DNA from: Verrucomicrobiaceae bacterium UBA7681
GTDB lineage: Bacteria > Verrucomicrobiota > Verrucomicrobiia > Verrucomicrobiales > Verrucomicrobiaceae
Direction of reading: 5' to 3'
Assembly: GCA_002482965.1 (NCBI GenBank)
Contig: DLGZ01000002.1
Span: 86,562-150,561 of the forward strand
DNA length: 64,000 nucleotides
Shown here: piece by piece, positions 7,044 through 14,390 of the stretch
Position numbering within the stretch: the stretch's first letter is position 1
Layout: the number at the start of each line of letters is the position of its first letter
Translations under genes and position numbers: made by a program
The notes under the pieces: model-generated
Told to the model about the DNA's origin: nothing
What the model saw: only the letters and a program-made list of their open reading frames with translations
The model's database searches: none

Positions 7044-7736
7044 ATGTACATTGATCCCCTCTACCTCCTGCTCTTCCTTGGCACGATGGCACTGTCCTTC
7101 TTCGCCTCCTGGCGTGTGAAGAGCGCCTACGCACGCTATTCGCAGGTGCCGGCACGCTCCGGACTCTCCGGTGCACAGATCGCGCAGCGCATCCTGGACC
7201 TCAACGGCATCCGCGATGTGACTATCCACCCCATCAAAGGCCAGCTCAGCGACCATTACGATCCTTCGAACAAGCAGCTCATGCTCAGCGAAGAAAACTA
7301 CTACGGCACGAACGTGGCAGCGCTGGGAGTGGCGGCACATGAGTGCGGCCACGCCATCCAGCACCAGCAGCTCTACGCACCGCTGCAGTGGCGCATGGCG
7401 GCGGTGGGCATCACCACCATCGCCGGGCAGATCATCCCGTTTGTCGGTTTTGGCCTGATCTACTTTGCACCCAAGATCGCCCTGCCGATCCTCGCGCTGT
7501 GCTTTGGCGTCGTGATGCTGTTTCAATTGATCACGCTGCCCGTGGAGTTTGACGCCACGGCCCGCGCCAAGCGCGTGCTGGCCAGCACCGGAGCCGTCTC
7601 TCCCGGCGAGGAAACCGCCGCGATGAGCAAGGTCCTCGATGCCGCCGCGCTGACCTACGTGGCCGCTTTCATCAGCGCGCTGGGCACCTTCCTCTACTAC
7701 GCCATGATGCTGCTGGGTGGAAACCGCAGGGAATGA
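7044..7736 (+). CDS. YugP-type zinc metallopeptidase (Zn_peptidase_2)
   Basis: 230-residue integral membrane protein with the zincin motif AAHECGHAIQH (HECGH at 99-103). The N-terminal helix is at about 5-22; two or three hydrophobic segments follow the active site (about 118-160), and one lies near the C-terminus (205-225). The segment PVEFDATARAKRVL supplies the downstream family signature. The order and spacing match the YugP/neutral-zinc-metallopeptidase family of bacterial membrane proteases, whose substrates are not known. The gene is followed closely by a strong hairpin with a T-rich tract (7767-7802). Confidence 0.88.
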   Translation: MYIDPLYLLLFLGTMALSFFASWRVKSAYARYSQVPARSGLSGAQIAQRILDLNGIRDVTIHPIKGQLSDHYDPSNKQLMLSEENYYGTNVAALGVAAHECGHAIQHQQLYAPLQWRMAAVGITTIAGQIIPFVGFGLIYFAPKIALPILALCFGVVMLFQLITLPVEFDATARAKRVLASTGAVSPGEETAAMSKVLDAAALTYVAAFISALGTFLYYAMMLLGGNRRE

Positions 7737-7766
7737 TTGAGCCTGCACGCTAACAAACCTCCCTCA

Positions 7767-7802
7767 CGCGGCGTATGGCTCCCATGCGCCGCGTTTTATT
7801 TG
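7767..7802 (+). terminator. Hairpin plus T-rich tract overlapping the start of the hydrolase gene
   Basis: Stem 7767-7778 (CGCGGCGTATGG) pairs with 7782-7793 (CCATGCGCCGCG) over 12 bp with a single G-T wobble and a 3-nt loop, followed by TTTTATTT. It has the form of an intrinsic terminator for the metallopeptidase gene, yet both candidate start codons of the next gene (7775 and 7784) lie inside it. It may terminate, attenuate or hide the start codon. Confidence 0.65.
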
Positions 7803-8857
7803 CCCTCTCCCTGCCCTGCCTCGTCTATGCGGAGGATGTTCCACCGATTCGTGGATTGAGCCGGACGAACCTCCTCGAATACCACGCGAAAGACGGTACA
7901 ACGAAGATCGCCACGAGTGCCGCCGAATGGGAGCCCCGCCGCCATGAGGCTCTAGCGGGCTTTCAGCGCGTCGCAGGTCTCCTGCCCGGCCCGGAGCTGC
8001 GCTGCGCGCTGGAGCCGCAGACGCTGGAGGAAACCGACTGCGGCAGCTACGTGCGGCGGCTCATCACCTACACCTCCCAGCCGGGTGGCAAGGTGACGGC
8101 GTATCTTTGCATTCCCAAAACCGCGCTGGCTGGGGCGAAGACACCTGCCGTGCTCTGCCTGCACCCGACGGAAAACAAGATCGGCTTCAAGGTGGTCGTA
8201 GGTCTCGGGGGCAAGCCGCACCGGCAATACGCGCAGGAACTGGCGGAGCGCGGCTTCGTCACGCTGTCTCCCAGCTACCCCCTGCTCGCCGATTATCAGC
8301 CCGATTTAAAAGCGCTGCACATGCCCAGCGGCACGATGAAGGCCATCTGGGACAACCTGCGCGGCCTCGACTACCTGGACTCCCTGCCCTACGTGGATCG
8401 CAGCCACGGCTACGCGGCCATCGGCCACTCGCTCGGCGGGCACAATGCCATCTTCACTGCCGTCTTCGATGAGCGCATACAGGTCATCGTCTCAAGCTGC
8501 GGCTTTGATTCGCTGCTCGACTACAAAGGCGGCAACATCCAAGGCTACGTGCAGGAGCGCTACATGCTGCGCATGGCTGACTACCTCGGCCACCCGCATA
8601 ACTGCCCCTGGGACCACTACGAACTCATCGCCTGCCTCGCCCCACGCCATGTGTTTGTGAATGCGCCGCTGCGGGATGCGAACTTCGGCTGGCAGAGTGT
8701 GGACCGCATCGCGGCCGCAGCTCTGCCCTTGTTCAGACTGCTAAAGGCGGAGTCACACCTGCAAATCGCCCACCCCGACTCCGATCACGATTTCCCGGAT
8801 GCGGAGCGCTACGCCAGCTACGAGCTGATCAAGCGCGTGCTGCAGCCTGCTCAATGA
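7775..8857 (+). CDS. Secreted alpha/beta hydrolase (dienelactone-hydrolase/acetyl-xylan-esterase-like)
   Basis: 360 residues from the ATG at 7775; an ATG at 7784 gives a cleaner signal peptide (MRRVLFALSLPCLVYA). The nucleophile elbow is GHSLGG (Ser about 219 from the first Met). The catalytic His is probably in the C-terminal DSDHDFPDA segment, and the acid lies between them. The CLHPTENK stretch after the strand VLCL would form the oxyanion loop. Enzymes of this type hydrolyse esters of carbohydrates or small molecules; the substrate here is unknown. Both start codons fall in a stable hairpin (7767-7793). The 3' end overlaps the convergent glycosyltransferase gene by 29 nt. Confidence 0.82.
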   Translation: MAPMRRVLFALSLPCLVYAEDVPPIRGLSRTNLLEYHAKDGTTKIATSAAEWEPRRHEALAGFQRVAGLLPGPELRCALEPQTLEETDCGSYVRRLITYTSQPGGKVTAYLCIPKTALAGAKTPAVLCLHPTENKIGFKVVVGLGGKPHRQYAQELAERGFVTLSPSYPLLADYQPDLKALHMPSGTMKAIWDNLRGLDYLDSLPYVDRSHGYAAIGHSLGGHNAIFTAVFDERIQVIVSSCGFDSLLDYKGGNIQGYVQERYMLRMADYLGHPHNCPWDHYELIACLAPRHVFVNAPLRDANFGWQSVDRIAAAALPLFRLLKAESHLQIAHPDSDHDFPDAERYASYELIKRVLQPAQ

Positions 8858-10046
8858 CCTGCACCAGCCTTGGGCACAGCACCGAGTGGGAAAACTCCGC
8901 GCCTAGAGCCCTGGCAGCCACATTGACCGGCTGCGTGCCGAGAGACATCGCATCGCGGATCTGCTGCACGATGGCAGGCACATCCCCGTTGCGCGCCACA
9001 CGCCCGTGCGCCGGCTGATCGAGCCGCCGCGCCAGATCGGCCCCGTGGCTTTGATCCGGTCCGATGAAGAGAAATGGAATGCCGAGCGTGAGGATGTTGT
9101 AGATCTTGCAGGGATGCACGATGCCCACAAACGGATCTCCCATCACTACCAGATGCAGGTCCGCCGCTGAGAGCGAACCAGACAATTTTTCCATCGGCTG
9201 ATACGGCAGGCAGGTGATGTTTTTCAGCGCCTTCTCTTTCGCAAAGGCCTGCACTTTTTTGAACTCGCTGCCACCTCCCACAAACAGGAAGTACAGCCGC
9301 TCATCCCCCTGCATCTCCTGCGCCGCCGACAGCACTGCATCCAGCGGATGACAGGGACTGTGATTGCCGGAATACATGACAACGAATTTGCCCGTGAGCC
9401 CATGCTCCGCGCGGAAGGCGTCGCGTGCCGCCACATCGTACTGGATCGCCTGATCGTGCGACCAAGGCGCATCCGTGTGAATGACCTCAGCCCTCACGCC
9501 TTTGGCCATCAAGCGCTCCGCCATGAAGCGGTCCAGCGCGATGATGCGTGAGGCACGCTTGAAGCTCCAGTTTTGGATGAACGTGAGCGTGCGCTCGACG
9601 AAGCCCCCGGCCTTCAGCCAGCCAGCGGCCACGGCTTCATCCGGGTTCAAATCCATCACCCACGGCACCACCGCGCCGCCTTTGAACTTTGCCACGACCG
9701 TGCCCAGCGTGGAGATGAGCGGCGGCGAGGTCAGGCAGACTGTGACGTCCTGCCGGGGCAGGAAAAACAGAATGCGCTTCGCATTGCCCCAGAAGATGGC
9801 GAAATCCACGAACCGCCGCCACTTGGCCTTCTTGCCGAGGCCAGGCGTCCAAATGCGCCGGATGTCGATGCCGTGCCATGTCTCGCGCACAGGGTAGCGC
9901 TCCGTCGGATTGTCATACCCTCGGCTAGCGCTGACGGCAGTCACCTGATGGCCCGCGTCTGCCAGTGCCACGGCGAGATCTGTGAGATGCTGCGCGGTGG
10001 AGACGTGGTCCGGGTGGAAGCACTGGTTGAGCAGGAGAATACGCAT
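8829..10046 (-). CDS. Glycosyltransferase family 4, WbuB-like
   Basis: 405 residues from MRILLLNQCFHPDHVSTAQH; an ATG 15 nt upstream is less likely because MRIL is the typical family start. The N-terminal Rossmann domain carries the QCFHPD...AQHL acceptor region of WbuB-like enzymes. The C-terminal donor domain has FVGGGSEF and a GIVHPCKIYNIL segment equivalent to the G-x-x-PSKx-Y motif of this subgroup. It probably transfers a nucleotide sugar to a lipid-linked glycan intermediate at the cytoplasmic face. It is the most downstream gene of the minus-strand polysaccharide locus and follows an epimerase gene by 17 nt. Donor and linkage are unknown. Confidence 0.88.
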   Translation of the reverse strand: MRILLLNQCFHPDHVSTAQHLTDLAVALADAGHQVTAVSASRGYDNPTERYPVRETWHGIDIRRIWTPGLGKKAKWRRFVDFAIFWGNAKRILFFLPRQDVTVCLTSPPLISTLGTVVAKFKGGAVVPWVMDLNPDEAVAAGWLKAGGFVERTLTFIQNWSFKRASRIIALDRFMAERLMAKGVRAEVIHTDAPWSHDQAIQYDVAARDAFRAEHGLTGKFVVMYSGNHSPCHPLDAVLSAAQEMQGDERLYFLFVGGGSEFKKVQAFAKEKALKNITCLPYQPMEKLSGSLSAADLHLVVMGDPFVGIVHPCKIYNILTLGIPFLFIGPDQSHGADLARRLDQPAHGRVARNGDVPAIVQQIRDAMSLGTQPVNVAARALGAEFSHSVLCPRLVQVIEQAAARA

Positions 10047-10063
10047 GCGGCAGCAATCCAAAT

Positions 10064-11053
10064 TCAGAGCGATTTAGCCCCTTGCTGGATCTGATCGTAA
10101 ATCCACTTGTAGGTGATTTCGAGTCCGTCACGTAAACGGGTGCTGGGCTCCCAGTTGAAGACTTCTTTGATCAGGGTGTTGTCACTGCTGCGACCATTCA
10201 CCCCCTTGGGCGCGCCGAGATTGTAGCTACGGTTGAGCTTAATTCCGGCGATGTCCTCCGCCAGATCCACCAACTGGTTGATGCTGACCATTTCGGCACT
10301 GCCAATGTTGATGGGCTCAATGTAATCACTGTTGAGCAGCATCTGCGTGCCGAAAACACAGTCGGTGATGTACATGAAACTGCGCGTCTGCTCGCCAGTG
10401 CCCCAGATCTCAATGTCATGGTTGCCGCTCATTTTAGCCAGAGCGACCTTGCGGCAGATGGCTGCAGGAGCCTTCTCGCGGCCACCGTCCCAGGTGCCCA
10501 GCGGGCCGTACACATTGTGGTAGCGTGCCACGCGGGTGGCGATGCCGAAGTCTTCTCGAAAATGCCGACACATGCGCTCGGAGAAAAGCTTTTCCCAGCC
10601 ATAGCCGTCTTCAGGCAAAGCCGGATAGGCATCCGCCTCTTTCAGCGCCGGAATGTCATAGTCCTTCTGCTTGTCACCGTTGTAAACACAGGCGGAGGAG
10701 GCGTAGAAAAAGCGCTCCACCCCGGCGTCCTTGGCCGCCATGCAGAGGTGGGTGTTGATCAGTACACTGAGCATGCACAGCGCCTTGTTGTTCTCGATGA
10801 ACCCCATGCCACCCATGTCTGCCGCGAGATTGTAAATGGTGTGAGCACCCTTTGCCGCCGTGTGGCAGTGGGCGAGGTCTGCAAGATCAAGCTGCAAATT
10901 CTCCACCTCATCGAATTTTTGATACCATTCGCTGAATGGTTTGATGTCGATGGCACGAATGCGCGTGTGCCCCTTGCTGAGGAGATCGGCGACCAGTGCA
11001 CCGCCGATGAAACCGCCGGCGCCGCCAACGGTGATGAGGTTGTCAGTTAACAT
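10064..11053 (-). CDS. NAD-dependent epimerase, GDP-mannose 3,5-epimerase-like
   Basis: 329-residue extended SDR. The NAD-binding GGAGGFIGG lies at the N-terminus, the diagnostic NLAADMGGMGFIENNKAL at about 73-90, SSACVY for the catalytic Ser, and YGWEK for the Tyr-Lys pair. The AADMGGMGFI segment is characteristic of GDP-mannose 3,5-epimerases, which make GDP-L-galactose and GDP-L-gulose from GDP-D-mannose. With gmd and fcl next to it, GDP-mannose would feed at least two sugar branches. Some enzymes with this motif act on other nucleotide sugars, so the substrate is inferred. Confidence 0.8.
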   Translation of the reverse strand: MLTDNLITVGGAGGFIGGALVADLLSKGHTRIRAIDIKPFSEWYQKFDEVENLQLDLADLAHCHTAAKGAHTIYNLAADMGGMGFIENNKALCMLSVLINTHLCMAAKDAGVERFFYASSACVYNGDKQKDYDIPALKEADAYPALPEDGYGWEKLFSERMCRHFREDFGIATRVARYHNVYGPLGTWDGGREKAPAAICRKVALAKMSGNHDIEIWGTGEQTRSFMYITDCVFGTQMLLNSDYIEPINIGSAEMVSINQLVDLAEDIAGIKLNRSYNLGAPKGVNGRSSDNTLIKEVFNWEPSTRLRDGLEITYKWIYDQIQQGAKSL

Positions 11054-11188
11054 GTGGTTGGATTCCTAGCTGAATGAAGGTGGCTTTACCCTAAGCTGCG
11101 GGTTGCTCAAACGAATTTCAGTGACACGCCTGCTCCGGTGACCCCATGACGGGCCGCCACAAGTCATCCGCCCATCTGAAACTACGAA

Positions 11189-12124
11189 TCAGCCACGCAG
11201 GCGGTTGGACTGCATCTCATCCAGGAATGACGCATAGGTCTGCACCAGACCGTCTCTGAGGGAAATGCGCGGCTGCCAGCCGAGCTGGTTCAGGCGCGTA
11301 GTGTCCAGCAGTTTGCGCGGCGTGCCATCAGGCTTGGATTTGTCCCAGACGATCTGCCCTTTGTAACCCACCACCTCGGCCACCATCTCCACGAGTTCAC
11401 GGATCGTCACATCCGAGCCACAGCCGACGTTCACCAAATCCGGCGGGTCTTCCAATTGAAGCAGAAACGCGCAGGCGTCCGCCAGATCATCCGCGTGCAA
11501 GAACTCGCGCTGGGGCCGGCCCGTGCCCCAGGCCACCACTTCGGCCTGATCCACCTGCGTGGCTTCATGAAAGCGCCTGATCAGCGCCGGCATCACATGG
11601 GAGTTCTGCGGATGGTAGTTGTCATTGGGGCCATACAGATTCGTCGGCATGGCGGAGTGATAGACCACCCCATACTGCTTGCGGTAGTATTCGGCCATCT
11701 TGAGCCCTGCGATCTTGGCAATGGCATAGGCCTCGTTGGTCGGCTCCAGCGCCGAAGTGAGCAGACAGTCTTCAGGCATTGGCTGTGGGGCCAGCTTGGG
11801 ATAAATGCAGGAACTGCCAAGAAACAGGAGACGTTTCACCCCGGCCTTCCAAGCACCGTTGATGCAATTGGTCGCAATCGCCAGATTTTCATAGAGAAAC
11901 TCGGCAGGATAGGTGCTGTTGGCGTGAATGCCGCCTACTTTGCCGGCTGCAATGATCGCTGCGTCAGGCTTCTCAGACTGATAAAAGGCCATGACCGCGG
12001 CCTGATCAGAGAGATTGAGCTCCTGACGTGTGCGCGTGACAAGGGTAACGCCTGAAATCCTTTGAAAGCGCCTAACCAGCGCGCTCCCCACCATGCCTTT
12101 ATGACCGGAAATAAACAGCTTCAT
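11189..12124 (-). CDS. fcl: GDP-L-fucose synthase
   Basis: 311-residue SDR that epimerises and reduces GDP-4-keto-6-deoxy-D-mannose to GDP-L-fucose with NADPH. Motifs: GHKGMVGSAL (cofactor), AAGKVGGIHAN (characteristic of the family), GSSCIYPK (catalytic Ser/Cys), YAIAKIAGLKM (Tyr-x3-Lys) and MPTNLYGPNDNYHP in the substrate loop. All key residues appear intact. It lies 5 nt downstream of gmd and is cotranscribed with it, giving the complete two-step route from GDP-mannose to GDP-L-fucose. Confidence 0.95.
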   Translation of the reverse strand: MKLFISGHKGMVGSALVRRFQRISGVTLVTRTRQELNLSDQAAVMAFYQSEKPDAAIIAAGKVGGIHANSTYPAEFLYENLAIATNCINGAWKAGVKRLLFLGSSCIYPKLAPQPMPEDCLLTSALEPTNEAYAIAKIAGLKMAEYYRKQYGVVYHSAMPTNLYGPNDNYHPQNSHVMPALIRRFHEATQVDQAEVVAWGTGRPQREFLHADDLADACAFLLQLEDPPDLVNVGCGSDVTIRELVEMVAEVVGYKGQIVWDKSKPDGTPRKLLDTTRLNQLGWQPRISLRDGLVQTYASFLDEMQSNRLRG

Positions 12125-12129
12125 ATGCT

Positions 12130-13137
12130 TCAGAGAAGTTTCAATTTGGCCTCGTGTTCAGCCAGCTTGAGATCGGCGTCCACCATTTTTTTCACCAGCT
12201 CTTTGAACCGCACCTTCGGCTCCCAGCCAAGCTGTTTGCGTGCCTTCTCCGGATTGCCGATGAGCAGGTCCACTTCGGCAGGTCGCTCGTAGCGGGAGTC
12301 ATGCATCACGTGTTGCGCCCAGTCCAGACCGACGTGCGCAAACGCCTCCTGGCAAAACTCGCGCACGCTGTGGGTTTCATTCGTCGCAATGACATAGTCA
12401 TCCGGCTGCTCCTGCTGCAGCATGAGCCACATCATCTCCACATACTCACCGGCAAAGCCCCAGTCGCGTTTCGCATCGAGATTGCCGAGATGGAGCTTGT
12501 CCTGCAAGCCCATTTTGATGCGCGTGGCGGCACGAGTGATCTTGCGCGTCACAAAGGTCTCCCCACGGCGCGGTGACTCATGATTGAACAGGATGCCGCT
12601 GGAAGCATGCAGCCCGTAGCTCTCGCGATAGTTCACCGTCAGCCAGTGGGCAAAGACCTTCGCACAGCCATACGGCGAGCGCGGCCAGAACGGCGTCTGC
12701 TCCGTCTGCGGCACCTCCTGCACCTTGCCAAACATCTCCGAGGACGAGGCCTGGTAGAAGCGCGTCTTCTTCATCAGCCCCGACTCACGGATCGCCTCCA
12801 GAATGCGCAGCGTGCCCAGCCCGTCCACATCTCCGGTGTATTCCGGAACTTCGAACGACACCTTCACATGCGACTGCGCCCCCAGGTTGTAGATCTCATC
12901 CGGTTGCAGCTCATACAGCAGCTTCACCATCTGCACCGCGTCAGCGAGATCACCGTAATGCAAAATCAACCGCGCCCCATCCACATGCGGATCCTGGTAG
13001 ATGTGATCAATCCGCCCCGTATTGAAGCTGGAGGAACGGCGGATGACTCCATGCACCTCATACCCCTTGCCCAGCAATAGCTCGGTCAGATAAGAGCCGT
13101 CCTGACCCGTGATGCCGGTGATGAGTGCTTTTTTCAT
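12130..13137 (-). CDS. gmd: GDP-mannose 4,6-dehydratase
   Basis: 335 residues from MKKALITGITGQDG; a possible upstream extension to 13212 has no family character. It converts GDP-D-mannose to GDP-4-keto-6-deoxy-D-mannose. The NADP site GITGQDGSYL, RRSSSFNT, the NLGAQSHVKVSFE stretch, SSSEMFG (catalytic Thr/Ser-Glu region) and YGCAKVFAHW (Tyr-x3-Lys) are all present. It precedes fcl by 5 nt. Its product could also be reduced to GDP-rhamnose by an RMD enzyme, but none is in this window. Confidence 0.96.
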   Translation of the reverse strand: MKKALITGITGQDGSYLTELLLGKGYEVHGVIRRSSSFNTGRIDHIYQDPHVDGARLILHYGDLADAVQMVKLLYELQPDEIYNLGAQSHVKVSFEVPEYTGDVDGLGTLRILEAIRESGLMKKTRFYQASSSEMFGKVQEVPQTEQTPFWPRSPYGCAKVFAHWLTVNYRESYGLHASSGILFNHESPRRGETFVTRKITRAATRIKMGLQDKLHLGNLDAKRDWGFAGEYVEMMWLMLQQEQPDDYVIATNETHSVREFCQEAFAHVGLDWAQHVMHDSRYERPAEVDLLIGNPEKARKQLGWEPKVRFKELVKKMVDADLKLAEHEAKLKLL

Positions 13138-13208
13138 ATCGTTGATATAATCAATGAATCGGGTCCGACACCAACCGTTTCGGACGAATAAAGACCCGAG
13201 GACTCTCC

Positions 13209-14390
13209 TCACTCCTCAAAGCATCCTTTAGCCGCTGCCACTTCCGCGACTTCAAGAAAGCGCCTGCGCGCCGTTTGAATGGCAAACTGGGTCACATACA
13301 ACTGACGCGCCTGCTGCCGAGCCGTCCTCTTCTCATCCACAGATTGGCGCGACCACCCTTGCAACAACTGCAGCGTGCCCGCCACGGTGTCATCAGCCAC
13401 CAGTCCAGCGCCATATTCTGCAATGAAAGGCGCCGTATTCACCTTGTCGGACAGCAACACCGGCACTTCACACGCCAGCGCCTCGGCCACCACGATCCCA
13501 AAATTTTCCTGATGCGAGGGCAACACCAATACTTCGGCAGCAGCCAGTTCACGCCATTTGTCCCGCCCAACCACGCCGCCCGCAAAAGAAACATCCATGC
13601 CGATCTTCAGCCCAAGGGCGTTGCATCGTCTTTCGAGCTCTTCCTGAAAATGAGCTGCATACGGCGGGCCGACAAAGCGAAGATGCACGGCCCTGCCGGG
13701 ATCATCCGTCACCTGCCAGCGAGCGAAGGCTTGGAGCAACATGTCGCACCCCTTTTTAGGATGGAGCCGTCCAAGGAACAAAAACACCCGTCTTCCAGCC
13801 AGAGCAGGATGGGCGCTCTCAAACTCAGCTTTCAGCACCTCCATTGAATCCGGCGGCTCCTCGACTCCAAGCGGCACAATCACCTGCTCTCCGCGCATCT
13901 TCCCCAGCATAGGAGCGGCCAGACGGCGCTCTTCATCGGTGGTAAAACACACGCAAGCCGCCTGCCTGAACACCCTGCGATTGAACAACCACCACGCCGC
14001 ACTTTTCAGCCACCGCGACTGCTTGAGCGCCCAGGGGTCCAGCATGCCATGGGGATAAATGAGCACCGGCACCTTCGCTGCCCGCGCCGCCCTCGCTGCG
14101 GCCAAGGCATGATATTGCCAGAGGCCATGCACCACGACGACAGCGCCAGGTTGCAGCAGATCTCGCAGCCCAGCCTCCCAGTTCGGCGTCCAGCCAAACT
14201 TGGTTTTCGCCGGCCCCAGCAGACGCACCGGGCAGGGCCAGTCACCACCCCAGCCAGTTTTCGGATCATCTGAGCTCAGCACCATCGATCTCACCGACTC
14301 CGGCGTCCGCGCCAGCAGCCGTACGGCTTCCGTCGTGCCCCCATGATCGGGATCAATGGAGTGGATAACGTGAATGATCGACAGATTCAT
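13209..14390 (-). CDS. Glycosyltransferase family 4
   Basis: 393 residues with GT-B architecture. The N-terminal acceptor domain starts MNLSIIHVIHSIDPDHGGT (a Gly-rich loop). The C-terminal donor domain has VFLFLGRLHPKKGCD (the strand-turn-Lys phosphate site) and the E-x7-E signature in QENFGIVVAEAL. The YPHGMLDPWAL segment is shared by many O-antigen GT4 enzymes. Its start overlaps the stop of the fused glycosyltransferase gene by 4 nt (ATGA), showing translational coupling. Sugar donor unknown. Confidence 0.9.
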   Translation of the reverse strand: MNLSIIHVIHSIDPDHGGTTEAVRLLARTPESVRSMVLSSDDPKTGWGGDWPCPVRLLGPAKTKFGWTPNWEAGLRDLLQPGAVVVVHGLWQYHALAAARAARAAKVPVLIYPHGMLDPWALKQSRWLKSAAWWLFNRRVFRQAACVCFTTDEERRLAAPMLGKMRGEQVIVPLGVEEPPDSMEVLKAEFESAHPALAGRRVFLFLGRLHPKKGCDMLLQAFARWQVTDDPGRAVHLRFVGPPYAAHFQEELERRCNALGLKIGMDVSFAGGVVGRDKWRELAAAEVLVLPSHQENFGIVVAEALACEVPVLLSDKVNTAPFIAEYGAGLVADDTVAGTLQLLQGWSRQSVDEKRTARQQARQLYVTQFAIQTARRRFLEVAEVAAAKGCFEE

